Below, piece after piece: positions 8,262 through 15,354 of a stretch of DNA of 64,000 nt. Origin of the DNA: JAOUEA01 sp963810915 (GTDB taxonomy: Bacteria; Actinomycetota; UBA4738; HRBIN12); NCBI GenBank assembly GCA_963810915.1, contig CAWEPH010000001.1, positions 186,001 through 250,000 of the forward strand, written 5' to 3'. The notes under the pieces are model-generated. The model ran no database searches. It had not been told where the DNA came from and saw nothing but the letters and a program-made list of their open reading frames with translations. The translations under genes and the position numbers were made by a program. Each line of letters starts with the position of its first letter. Positions within the stretch are counted from its first letter, which is position 1.

Positions 8262-8837
8262 TCACACGTGCGCGAGGACGCGATCCAGAGGCCGCGGCAC
8301 ACGGGTGAGATCCAGCGCGCCGACGAGGAGGGCCGCCGTGCGGATCTTGCGACCGCTGCCTGCGCCCAGGAAGCGCCGGAGCTGTTCCTCGGTGCTCCGT
8401 CCCCGCCACTCGGGCTGCTTCTGGAAGGTGCGGAACGACACCAGGTCGCCCTGCGCTTCGAGGATCCCTTCGACGGCGTCATCGCCGAGGCAGCGGATCA
8501 GCTCGTCCTCGAGGTCCTCGACGCACACGTAGAAACCGAGATCTTCCATGCCGTCGCGGGTGAGATCGACGCCGAGACCCGCCAGTTCGAGACCGCGCCG
8601 GAATCCGCCTTCCTCGGCGGCGTCGCACAGACCCGCGAGCCGGACGTTGCGCCCGCGAGGGCCGAAGACGTCGAGCGCGCGCCTGATGTTCGTCGCGCCG
8701 CCGATCGACACGACGCAGACACCCTCTGCACCGAGGTCTCGGCCGCGACGTGCAGCAAGCGCCTCCAGCGCGCGCCGGTCACTGAGCCCTTCGACGAGCA
8801 CGACCGCGCGCGCATGCTCGTCGTAGATGAACTCCAT
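8262..8837 (-). CDS. TOPRIM-domain protein (OLD-type TOPRIM-like)
   Basis: A 191-residue protein starting MEFIYDEHARAVV; the frame extends upstream but that part has noncoding composition. A TOPRIM fold fits: the conserved Glu in VVLVEGLSDRRAL (near residue 16), a Gly-rich turn GGATNIRRA, then LAGLCDAAEEGGF where a DxD motif is expected (here D-A-A), and VEDLEDELIRCLG typical of TOPRIM domains fused to OLD-family ATPases. No ATPase domain is present and none is encoded next to it. It may be a stand-alone nuclease- or phosphotransfer-type TOPRIM protein; the altered acidic motif makes activity uncertain. Confidence 0.6.
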   Translation of the reverse strand: MEFIYDEHARAVVLVEGLSDRRALEALAARRGRDLGAEGVCVVSIGGATNIRRALDVFGPRGRNVRLAGLCDAAEEGGFRRGLELAGLGVDLTRDGMEDLGFYVCVEDLEDELIRCLGDDAVEGILEAQGDLVSFRTFQKQPEWRGRSTEEQLRRFLGAGSGRKIRTAALLVGALDLTRVPRPLDRVLAHV

Positions 8838-8970
8838 CCCCGAAATGTACCGGGAGCGTCGTGATGCAGATGAGCGCGTGACCGATCCGACCCACGCCGT
8901 TGGCGCGCTGCCGTGGTTCGATGGTCCGGGGGCAGGTTGACGTGAGGTGTGGATCGGGAGGAGGTCGACC

Positions 8971-9420
8971 ATGACTGGAGGACAAGGAGCAAAGGAACCT
9001 CCGCAGACGTTCAGTGATGAGGACCGCGCTCGAGGGCAAGAGTGGTTCGGTGGTCTCGGGGAGTTCGAACGTCGCGCGGTGCTGGACTGGGTAGACGAGA
9101 ACCTGACAGAGGTGCGCGAGTCCGTGTTCGGGCAACGGATCCTGTACTGGAGCCTCGGGATCGGCTTCCTGGTCGGCTTGGCGGCGCAGGTCGGCGGGTA
9201 CCTGATCAAGTCGTCGACGACGACGGAATCCATCGGACTGGTTGGCGACCTGATCTATACGTTGGGTTGGGCACTCTGGACCGCTGTCGTCGTGGTCGTC
9301 TTCCTGCAGATCCTCCCTGAGGTGAAGCGGCGTCAATACAAGTGGGCACTCGATGCCTATGAGGCAGCTCTCCGCGAGAAGGCAGGAGCCGGAAGCGAGG
9401 AAGCACCGGCGGATCGATAG
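8971..9420 (+). CDS. Two-helix membrane protein with cytoplasmic ends
   Basis: A 149-residue protein. The ATG at 8971 is chosen over an upstream in-frame ATG (8947) because GGAGGAGG lies about 7 nt upstream. Residues 1-55 are hydrophilic and acidic. Two hydrophobic helices follow (about 58-78, YWSLGIGFLVGLAAQVGG, and 88-110, LWTAVVVVVFLQI), then a basic amphipathic C-terminal helix (PEVKRRQYKWALDAYEAAL). No family recognised. Confidence 0.6.
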   Translation: MTGGQGAKEPPQTFSDEDRARGQEWFGGLGEFERRAVLDWVDENLTEVRESVFGQRILYWSLGIGFLVGLAAQVGGYLIKSSTTTESIGLVGDLIYTLGWALWTAVVVVVFLQILPEVKRRQYKWALDAYEAALREKAGAGSEEAPADR

Positions 9421-9918
9421 CCGCCCGCTTCCCGGATCAGCGATTCGACGCTTGAGGATCCCACGCACGGCCGTATTGGGGGATAGGAGATAGGGCCCCG
9501 GCAAACGCCGCCCCCCTCGGTCCCGGATCCCGTTCCGTCAGGTCGGTTTCGGGCTCGGTTCCGCTCGGCTCGGTTCCGGCTTGGATGGGGGTTCTGGTTC
9601 AGATTGGGCAAAACGCCGCCCCTCTCCCCGGAGACGGCACGCCGTTCAGGCCAGGACTACTAGGAAGTCCCTCCGCGCCAGAAGTCTCCAGCAGCCATCG
9701 GGTGAGACTGCTGGCCCTCGCGCCGTTTGTCCACTAGCGGCGGGGGAGGCCAGAGCTCGGGGAATCGGAGAGGGGGCGAAAGAAACGTTGACTCAGCGAC
9801 GCGGCGGATCGATCCGAGGGGCATGGGTTCCCAGCACAGCCAGCACAGCAGGGAACCCGCTCGCCGACCGACCTGTCCTGTCGAGAGCGACGGTACTGCG
9901 GATAGACCCGGCGGGTTC
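9421..9918. other. Noncoding stretch with repeat copy
   Basis: About 500 nt between convergent genes. Frames here lack coding character. It holds the left copy of the inverted repeat (9466-9520), a local run of CTCGGTTCCG-like repeats (about 9550-9580), and another AAACGCCGCCCC motif at 9610. I see no RNA gene. Confidence 0.5.
9466..9520 (+). repeat. Inverted repeat, copy 1
   Basis: Contains ACGGCCGT, then GGGGATAGGAGATAGG (about 9478-9493), then CAAACGCCGCCCCC (about 9502-9515). The same blocks in the same order occur on the opposite strand at 10901-10953, with one 4-nt indel and a few mismatches. The two copies flank the secreted-protein gene at 9919-10452. Confidence 0.75.
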
Positions 9919-10452
9919 TTAGTCCCCTTCCCCGAACTGAAGGTGGAGCGAGCCCTCCAGGCACACGGCTCCGACCACGTTGCCCGGCGTTGGGATCGGG
10001 CACGGGTCCAGTGCGGTGTATTCACCGGTCACGCTGGCGCCCTTCATCCATCCCCAGGTGACCACGCCGCGGATCTTGGCGGTGATCGGGGTCGTCGTGT
10101 CGTTCTCCGTGATGGAGTTGTGCGCGACGAAGGAGTGCTTGCTGCCGAAGAATCCGTAGTCGGCCTTGGCCAACCAGAAGCCGGGCCTCGAGGTTGTGTC
10201 GTCCTTGAGGACTGTCCCTGCAAAGGAGCCGGGGCCGACATCGGCGCCGACGATTCCTATCATGGAGGCGCCGGCCAATGAAGGATCGGAGGGCACTGTG
10301 ATCACCCATTTCGTGAACGTGACGTCGGCACTGCGGTGGTGGTGGCCATCGGGAGATGCCACAGTGGGCGCCTGAGCAGCGACAGCGAAGCCTGCGGCGA
10401 GGACGACGACCAACAGGGATCCCATCGTGCGCTTCATGCTGACCCACTTCAT
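9919..10452 (-). CDS. Secreted protein of unknown function
   Basis: A 177-residue protein with a Sec signal peptide (MKWVSMKRTMGSLLVVVLAAG, likely cleavage after AAQA). A His-rich stretch (GHHHRS) follows, then a beta-rich domain with regular Gly and Thr, and one Cys pair (DPCPIPTP and AVCLEG). The start is the first of two ATGs at 10452 because GGGAGG lies 6 nt upstream. The start region is a 14-nt direct duplication that supplies both ATGs. Composition and size resemble the other secreted protein at 11101-11577, but I see no clear homology. It is bracketed by inverted repeats. Confidence 0.6.
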   Translation of the reverse strand: MKWVSMKRTMGSLLVVVLAAGFAVAAQAPTVASPDGHHHRSADVTFTKWVITVPSDPSLAGASMIGIVGADVGPGSFAGTVLKDDTTSRPGFWLAKADYGFFGSKHSFVAHNSITENDTTTPITAKIRGVVTWGWMKGASVTGEYTALDPCPIPTPGNVVGAVCLEGSLHLQFGEGD

Positions 10453-10460
10453 GCTGACCC
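10432..10460. repeat. 14-nt tandem duplication at a start codon
   Basis: CTTCATGCTGACCC occurs at 10432-10445 and again at 10447-10460. On the minus strand each unit carries an ATG-AAG, so the secreted-protein gene has two in-frame starts five codons apart; only the first has a nearby GGGAGG. Confidence 0.8.
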
Positions 10461-10790
10461 TCCCTACTGTTGATGTCCTCGCGATCCGGGGACCGCGTTC
10501 TACGTCAGCTTCGTCCATCGTTCCCTCCTCCGCGGGCACGCGGGGCGGGACAGGGCCAAGCAGCCGGATGCCGGAGGGCCCCGAGGCGCCTTCGAATGGT
10601 GTACTCCCGCGTCAACGGATACGCAAATCCGTACGGTCAGCGGCCTGCGGGATCGCCTACCGGCTCGCCTCGATCCGCGCCCGCGTCAGAGTGACGAGCG
10701 GGAAGGACGAGAGATTCCTCATCGGTAGATCCGCTAGGTCATGTGGCGGGAAGCCTCGGATCTGATGGACATGCTCGAGGACTAGCTGGT

Positions 10791-10809
10791 GGGCGGCGAA
10801 ACGCCGCCC
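10791..10809 (+). terminator. GC hairpin, possible terminator
   Basis: GGGCGGCG, loop AAA, CGCCGCCC forms a perfect 8-bp GC stem followed by a C-run and TTCG. No T-run follows. The right arm is the recurring AACGCCGCCCC motif, so it could equally be part of the repeat family. Confidence 0.3.
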
Positions 10810-10900
10810 CCCCTTCGCGTTCGTTGGACGATGATCTCAGGCGGCTTCTGACCCAGGGACCTGCATCTCTTGTGCTCAAGGGGCGGCGTTCGAGATCTGG

Positions 10901-10953
10901 CGAGGGGGCGGCGTTTGCCCGTGGCCTATCTCCTATCCCCACGGCCGTATTGG
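10901..10953 (-). repeat. Inverted repeat, copy 2
   Basis: The reverse complement carries ACGGCCGT, GGGGATAGGAGATAGG and CAAACGCCGCCCCC in the same order as copy 1 at 9466-9520. Copy 1 has four extra bases (ATTG) after ACGGCCGT. The copies are about 1.4 kb apart in opposite orientation. Confidence 0.75.
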
Positions 10954-10983
10954 CGACGCGGGGCTCCTCCGCTAGCATCGTCG

Positions 10984-11057
10984 TGCGGGGTGGAGCAGTC
11001 CGGTAGCTCGCTGGGCTCATAACCCAGAGGTCGTCAGTTCAAATCTGACCCCCGCGA
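10984..11057 (+). tRNA. tRNA-fMet (initiator, anticodon CAT)
   Basis: A complete 74-nt cloverleaf: acceptor TGCGGGG/CCCCGCG, D-stem GAGC/GCTC, anticodon arm CTGGG-CTCATAA-CCCAG, variable AGGTC, T-arm GTCAG-TTCAAAT-CTGAC, discriminator A. Three consecutive G-C pairs next to the CAT loop and an unpaired or weak 1-72 position (T-G here) are marks of a bacterial initiator. CCA is not encoded. A strong hairpin follows 7 nt downstream. Confidence 0.93.
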
Positions 11058-11063
11058 CTGCAA

Positions 11064-11096
11064 CGAGGGGGCTCCGCCGAACGCGGAGCCCCCTCG
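11064..11096 (+). terminator. Strong hairpin terminator after tRNA-fMet
   Basis: CGAGGGGGCTCCGC and GCGGAGCCCCCTCG form a perfect 14-bp stem with a 5-nt loop (CGAAC). There is no U-tract, as is common in high-GC genomes. It sits between the rightward tRNA and the end of the leftward gene at 11101, so it could serve both. Confidence 0.8.
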
Positions 11097-11100
11097 GCGA

Positions 11101-11577
11101 CTACGGGGTCAAAGCCAGCGTGATGCGCTGCTTCCCCGATGCAGCCTGTTCGATCGTCGCGGTGCCGTGGACGTGCTGGTAGGCCCCCGTCCCACCGGTC
11201 ACGGCGATGCGGATCGGGCCGCCCGGGCTCCCCATCAGGACCGACTTCCGCAGCTGACCCTCGAGGGTGATCTGGCCGGGTTGCACCCTCAGCACGGCCC
11301 AGCAGATCATCTGCGGGAGCGTGAGGGAACAGTTCGCGCCGAGCCTGCCCACCTTCTCGCCGCCCTTCATGAGCACGTTGTTCGACGTCTGCTGGTCGCC
11401 GGTACTCGTGCCGGGCGGGTCGGCGTCGATGCTGCCGGTGGACGTCGTCACCATGATGAAGCTCAGCGTCTGCGGGGCGGTGATGGGCTCGCGTCCGCGA
11501 GCGGCCAGAGCGGCGGCCGAGAGTCCGGCCACGAGCGCGAAGGACGTCGCGGCGCCGATCAGGATCCTATTGCGCAT
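11101..11577 (-). CDS. Secreted allene-oxide-cyclase/dirigent-like barrel protein
   Basis: A 158-residue exported protein. Start ATG 11577 has GGAGGAAAG just upstream. A Sec signal (MRNRILIGAATSFALVAGLS) ends in a basic ARGRE segment. The mature part is beta-rich; the segment RIAVTGGTGAYQHVHGTATI resembles the GGTGxY-x-x-GxG signature of dirigent/allene-oxide-cyclase-like barrels, where family members in bacteria are of unknown function. Cysteines lie in NCSL and ICWA. The assignment rests on that signature and is tentative. Confidence 0.6.
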   Translation of the reverse strand: MRNRILIGAATSFALVAGLSAAALAARGREPITAPQTLSFIMVTTSTGSIDADPPGTSTGDQQTSNNVLMKGGEKVGRLGANCSLTLPQMICWAVLRVQPGQITLEGQLRKSVLMGSPGGPIRIAVTGGTGAYQHVHGTATIEQAASGKQRITLALTP

Positions 11578-11656
11578 CTGCTTTCCTCCTCGGGAATGGT
11601 GGGGGGCGACCCAGGGAACCATGGGCCATCGTCCCGAGGTGGGAGGCGCGGAGAAG

Positions 11657-13066
11657 ATGCGCCACCACCCGTACACTCCCGGGGTGTCCACGACGCGACG
11701 GCTCCTCGCCTCCCTCGTCGCCCTGACGTCGCTCCTGGTCCTCGCCGGATCGGTCCCGTCGGCGACGGCGATGGGAGCGCCGGGCGTGATCCGCGATCCC
11801 GCCGATCCCTCCTACGTCGTCCACCTGAAGACGCGTGGTGTCGGGCATTCGTGGAGCGGCGAAGAGTCGGTGACGTTCACCAACCTCGGCGCGGGCGATC
11901 TCGGCGAGATCTGGCTCCGGCTCTGGTCGAACGGCGTGATGGGTTGCGGCGGCGTCGACGGAAACGACGCGATCCGCGTGTTTCACGTGTCGGGCGGCGT
12001 GGCGGATCCGCCGACGGTGGACTGCACCGCGCTCAGGATCCAGCTCGACGTCCCCGTCCCGCCGGGCGCACGGGCAACCGTGGGGATGCGCGTCGCGATC
12101 GACGTCCCTCGGCGCAACGATCGCTTCGGATACGAGCCGGGGCTCACGCTCCTCGGGACCGCGCTGCCCACGCTCGCCGTCCGCGACGATCAGGGCTGGC
12201 ACGCGACCGAACGATTCGTCGACCTGGGGGAGAGCTTCTACTCGATCGTAGGGACATACCGGGTCACGCTCAACGCGCCGCGCGGTCTCTCCACGCCCGC
12301 CACCGGGTTCGCGGTCGCGCACCGCGACACGCGGAACGGCAGGAGCGTCACGACCTACGCGGCGTCGAGCGTGCGCGACTTCGCGTGGGCGGCAGGACAT
12401 CTCGCGCACGTGAGCGGCCACGTGGGTGCGACGCGCGTGGTGGTCTCCTATCAGCGGTCGGGTGTGACCCACCTCCAGGCGCTCGACGCGCTCGCGAACG
12501 CACGCGGCGCGATGCGCACATACGGGCGCGACTTCGGCGCCTACCCGTACCGCGAGATGGACGTCGTGCTCCCCACCTCCGCCTCCTTCGGCGGCATGGA
12601 GTACCCGCAGATCGTGTTCACGAACCCGTACGCGATCAGCCACGAGGTCGCACACCAATGGTGGTACGGCGTGGTGGGCGACGACGAGTTCCAGGAGCCG
12701 TGGCTCGACGAAGGGTTCGCCACCTGGACCGAGCGGCTCGCCCCCGGCGGGGGGACGCCCTGGCGGAACTGCGCGACGCCCTCCTGGCCGAGCGCCGAGG
12801 CCAAGCTCACCAACGACATGGGCTACTGGGACGCGCATCGTGCGCAGTACGGAGCGGTGGTCTACGACATCGGCGGCTGTCTGCTCGCGAACCTCGCGCA
12901 CCGGTTCGGGTTGACCATGTTCCTCAGGGTCCTCCGCAGCTACGCCCAGGCCCACTGGTTCGGGGTGGCCCGGTCGTCCGAGTTCCGTGACGCCGTCGAC
13001 GCCGCGGCGCTGGCCGACGGCGTGAGCTTGCCGGCGGGCTACTGGTCGACCTGGCGGGTGGGCTAA
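11657..13066 (+). CDS. Secreted M1-family (gluzincin) metallopeptidase
   Basis: A secreted zinc aminopeptidase-like protein. An N-terminal signal (RRLLASLVALTSLLVLAG) is followed by a beta-rich M1 N-domain and the catalytic domain. The zinc site is complete: HEVAHQWW near residue 329, with the third ligand in WLDEGFATW 18-19 residues on. The substrate-proximal loop SFGGMEYPQIVF stands in for the usual GAMEN motif. At about 470 aa it lacks the long C-terminal domains of classical aminopeptidase N. The start is ATG 11657 or GTG 11684; both keep the signal peptide. It is divergent from the 11577 gene, whose promoter it must share. Confidence 0.85.
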   Translation: MRHHPYTPGVSTTRRLLASLVALTSLLVLAGSVPSATAMGAPGVIRDPADPSYVVHLKTRGVGHSWSGEESVTFTNLGAGDLGEIWLRLWSNGVMGCGGVDGNDAIRVFHVSGGVADPPTVDCTALRIQLDVPVPPGARATVGMRVAIDVPRRNDRFGYEPGLTLLGTALPTLAVRDDQGWHATERFVDLGESFYSIVGTYRVTLNAPRGLSTPATGFAVAHRDTRNGRSVTTYAASSVRDFAWAAGHLAHVSGHVGATRVVVSYQRSGVTHLQALDALANARGAMRTYGRDFGAYPYREMDVVLPTSASFGGMEYPQIVFTNPYAISHEVAHQWWYGVVGDDEFQEPWLDEGFATWTERLAPGGGTPWRNCATPSWPSAEAKLTNDMGYWDAHRAQYGAVVYDIGGCLLANLAHRFGLTMFLRVLRSYAQAHWFGVARSSEFRDAVDAAALADGVSLPAGYWSTWRVG

Positions 13067-13139
13067 GGCCTCGCGGCAAGGACTAGGATGAGGCCTCGAG
13101 GTTCATCGCCGTGCGCGCGGATGTGAAAGGGGAGTCGCC

Positions 13140-13562
13140 GTGGGGACCAGCAAAGTCGTCGATCAGCTCGCCAGGGTGCCGCTGTTCTCTGACTGTTCCC
13201 AGCGTGACCTGCAGACCATCTCGCGGGTCGTGAAGGACATCGACCATCCAGCGGGCACGGTCGTCGCGCGCGAGGGCGAGCCTGGCGTCGGCCTGTTCGT
13301 GATCGCCGACGGCACCGCCGACGTCACGATCGGCGGCAAGAAGAAGGCGACCCTCGGCCCCGGCGACTTCTTCGGGGAGATCGCGCTCCTCGACGGCGGT
13401 CCCCGCACGGCGACCGTCACGGCGACGTCCGACGTGCATCTGCTCGGCCTGACCGAGTGGGTCTTCCGCGGATTGATGCAGGAGCATCCATCCATCGCTG
13501 TGAAGACCCTCCAGGCGATGGCGGGACGCCTGCGCGGCGCTACGAAGGCCGCCACGAGCTGA
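13140..13562 (+). CDS. Stand-alone cyclic-nucleotide-binding (CRP-type) domain protein
   Basis: A 140-residue protein that is one cNMP-binding domain: PLFSDCSQRDLQTIS, AGTVVAREGEPG, and the phosphate-binding cassette GDFFGEIALLDGGPRTATVT containing Glu and Arg at the expected spacing. There is no helix-turn-helix, channel or kinase domain. Likely a cytoplasmic cAMP/cGMP sensor acting through a partner. The GTG start has AAAGGGGAG upstream. It lies 25 nt before the hydrolase gene and may be cotranscribed with it. Confidence 0.85.
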   Translation: MGTSKVVDQLARVPLFSDCSQRDLQTISRVVKDIDHPAGTVVAREGEPGVGLFVIADGTADVTIGGKKKATLGPGDFFGEIALLDGGPRTATVTATSDVHLLGLTEWVFRGLMQEHPSIAVKTLQAMAGRLRGATKAATS

Positions 13563-13587
13563 GCCTCGCTCGCCGGGCGGTCGCGTC

Positions 13588-14361
13588 GTGGCCACCCTCC
13601 TGCGCCCCGATGGATGCCGCCTCTACTATGAGCTCCACGGCGCTCCTACGTCCCCGCCGTTGATCCTGCTCGAAGGCATCGGAGACCACCTCGCCGGGTG
13701 GTGGCTCACCGTCTCGGACCTGTCCCGCGCGCTGTTCGTGATCGGGTACGACTTCCGCGGCAACGGCGGCTCCGACGACCCCTCGGGGCCCTGCTCGATG
13801 TCGACCTTCGTGGAGGACACCGTCGCGCTCCTCGACGAGCTCGGGATCGAGCGTGCCCACGTTTACGGACATTCGTTCGGCGGCATGGTTGCGCAGGAGC
13901 TCGGACTCACCCACCCGCAACGGGCGCGCACGCTGATCCTGGCGGCCAGCCACAGCGGGGGATCGCACGCGATCCGCACCTCGGCCAAGGTACCCAAGGA
14001 CCGGCCCTACCTCGCCCTGTACGGCGCGGCGTTCGCGACAACGCACCTCGATCGAGTGGCCGAAGACCTTCGGATCGATGCGACGCAGCCGCATCATCCG
14101 CTGGGCAAGCGGAGACAATGGGAGGCCATGCGCTCGTTCGACGCTTACGATCGGCTCCCCTCGCTCCGGATCCCGGTCTTGATCCTGCACGGGACCGACG
14201 ATCGCACGGTGGCACCGGCCAACGCCGAGATCCTGGCGGCGCGGATCCCCGGCAGCCAGTTGCGGTGGCTCCCAGGAGCCGGCCACCGGTATCAGTCGGA
14301 GCGGCCCGAGGCCGCCGACGGCGCGGTGCTCGACTTCGTCCGGGCGCACGCCGATGCCTGA
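13588..14361 (+). CDS. Alpha/beta-fold hydrolase
   Basis: A 257-residue alpha/beta hydrolase. The nucleophile elbow is GHSFGG (Ser near residue 94), the acid is in HGTDDRTV (near 209) and the catalytic His in GAGHRY (near 233). The oxyanion region is LEGIGDH. A small cap lies between residues 120 and 190. The substrate is unknown; related proteins include esterases and carboxylester or lactone hydrolases. GTG start. It overlaps the downstream glycosyltransferase by 8 nt. Confidence 0.85.
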   Translation: MATLLRPDGCRLYYELHGAPTSPPLILLEGIGDHLAGWWLTVSDLSRALFVIGYDFRGNGGSDDPSGPCSMSTFVEDTVALLDELGIERAHVYGHSFGGMVAQELGLTHPQRARTLILAASHSGGSHAIRTSAKVPKDRPYLALYGAAFATTHLDRVAEDLRIDATQPHHPLGKRRQWEAMRSFDAYDRLPSLRIPVLILHGTDDRTVAPANAEILAARIPGSQLRWLPGAGHRYQSERPEAADGAVLDFVRAHADA

Positions 14362-15310
14362 GGCCCCGCCCGAGATCCAGGATCTCGCTTCGAGGCGCGC
14401 TGCGGCTCGCGCCGAGAAGGACTTCGCTACCGCGGACGTGTTGCGCGACGAGATCGAGGCGGCCGGTTGGACCGTGGCCGACGTCCCCGGCGGCTGGACG
14501 CTCGAACCGCTTGGCCGACCCGAAGACGATGTTGCCGGTCCGATGCGTGCGCGAGACGTCGCGTCGGTGCTCGACGCTCCTGCAAGCGTCGACGCGAGCG
14601 TCCACTGGGTCGCCGAGGGCTGGCCCGATGACATCGTCCGCGCGATCGACTCGTTCCGGGCGCACGCGGGCGACCGCACGTCGCAGTTCGTCGTGGCGGA
14701 CGTGACCGGAGCGGATCCCGCGACGTTCGGCGAGGATGTCGAGGTCGTCTCTCTCGAGCTGGGCACGGGATGGGGAGCGGCGTGCAACGCCGGGCTCAAG
14801 CGCTCCCTCGGGGCGCTGGTCCTCGTCATGGACGGCTCGATCGAGGCCACGGGCGATGTCCTGGGGCCCTTGGAGGCGGCGCTCGCCGATCCGGACGTGG
14901 GCATCGCCGGGCCCTTCGGCATCGTGACGCGGGATCTGCGCCAGTTCGACGAGGCGCCGGGCGCGGGTCCGTGCGACGCGGTTGAGGGTTACTGCATGGC
15001 GATGCGCCGGGAGATCCTCGGGCGGGCCGGGCTCTTCGACGAGAAGTTCAAGTGGTACCGCACAGCCGACATCGAGTACTCGTTCCGCGTGAAGGACCTG
15101 GGTCTGTCGACCGTCGTGGTCGACCTACCCGTGATCAAGCACGAGCATCGGATGTGGTTCGAGACCGATCCGGCCACACGCGCGAAATGGTCGAAGCGCA
15201 ACTACTACAGGTTCCTCGACCGCTGGCGCGATCGATGGGACCTCGTGCTCGACCCGGAGCCGCCGGAGTCGGTTGGGGACGGCCCGGGCCACGATCATCA
15301 GGCTCCTTGA
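14354..15310 (+). CDS. Glycosyltransferase family 2-like protein with CysRS-like N-terminal tail
   Basis: A 318-residue protein of two parts. Residues 8-50 (RAAARAEKDFATADVLRDEI, then GWTVADVPGGW) closely match the C-terminal helical tail of cysteinyl-tRNA synthetase. Residues about 70-290 are a GT2-type glycosyltransferase: GTGWGAACNAGL, the metal-site region LVLVMDGSIE (D-G rather than DxD), EGYCMAMRRE and DEKFKWYRTADIEYSFR. The C-terminus is hydrophilic and ends His/Gly-rich. Likely a cytoplasmic sugar transferase. Coupled to the hydrolase upstream by an 8-nt overlap. The role of the tRNA-synthetase-like tail is unknown. Confidence 0.75.
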   Translation: MPEAPPEIQDLASRRAAARAEKDFATADVLRDEIEAAGWTVADVPGGWTLEPLGRPEDDVAGPMRARDVASVLDAPASVDASVHWVAEGWPDDIVRAIDSFRAHAGDRTSQFVVADVTGADPATFGEDVEVVSLELGTGWGAACNAGLKRSLGALVLVMDGSIEATGDVLGPLEAALADPDVGIAGPFGIVTRDLRQFDEAPGAGPCDAVEGYCMAMRREILGRAGLFDEKFKWYRTADIEYSFRVKDLGLSTVVVDLPVIKHEHRMWFETDPATRAKWSKRNYYRFLDRWRDRWDLVLDPEPPESVGDGPGHDHQAP

Positions 15311-15331
15311 CGAGGTGCCCGCGAGCCGTGG

Positions 15332-15354
15332 CTGCCCACTCAGTTCGTGGGCAG
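15332..15354. terminator. Hairpin between convergent genes
   Basis: CTGCCCAC and GTGGGCAG form an 8-bp stem with a 7-nt loop. It spans the end of ftsH and lies just past the glycosyltransferase stop, so it could terminate transcription from both sides. Confidence 0.5.

Larger units (their letters stand above)
10453..10983. other. Intergenic region with repeats and hairpin
   Basis: About 530 nt with no convincing gene on either strand. It must hold the promoters of the secreted protein (leftward) and of the initiator tRNA (rightward). It also contains a GC hairpin at 10791-10809, the motif GGGGCGGCGTT at 10879-10889, and the second inverted-repeat copy at 10901-10953, which ends about 30 nt before the tRNA. 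Confidence 0.5.

Noticed and set aside
9727..10281. Plus-strand frame of 184 codons opposite the secreted protein
   Set aside because: It lacks a ribosome-binding site and its product is low-complexity; the minus frame has a signal peptide and a good start.
9421..10983. CRISPR array or phage attachment region
   Set aside because: The repeats are inverted, only two full copies exist, there are no regular spacers, and no cas or integrase gene is present.
10984..11057. Elongator tRNA-Met or tRNA-Ile(CAT)
   Set aside because: Three G-C pairs flank the anticodon loop and the 1-72 position is not a Watson-Crick pair, which are initiator features.
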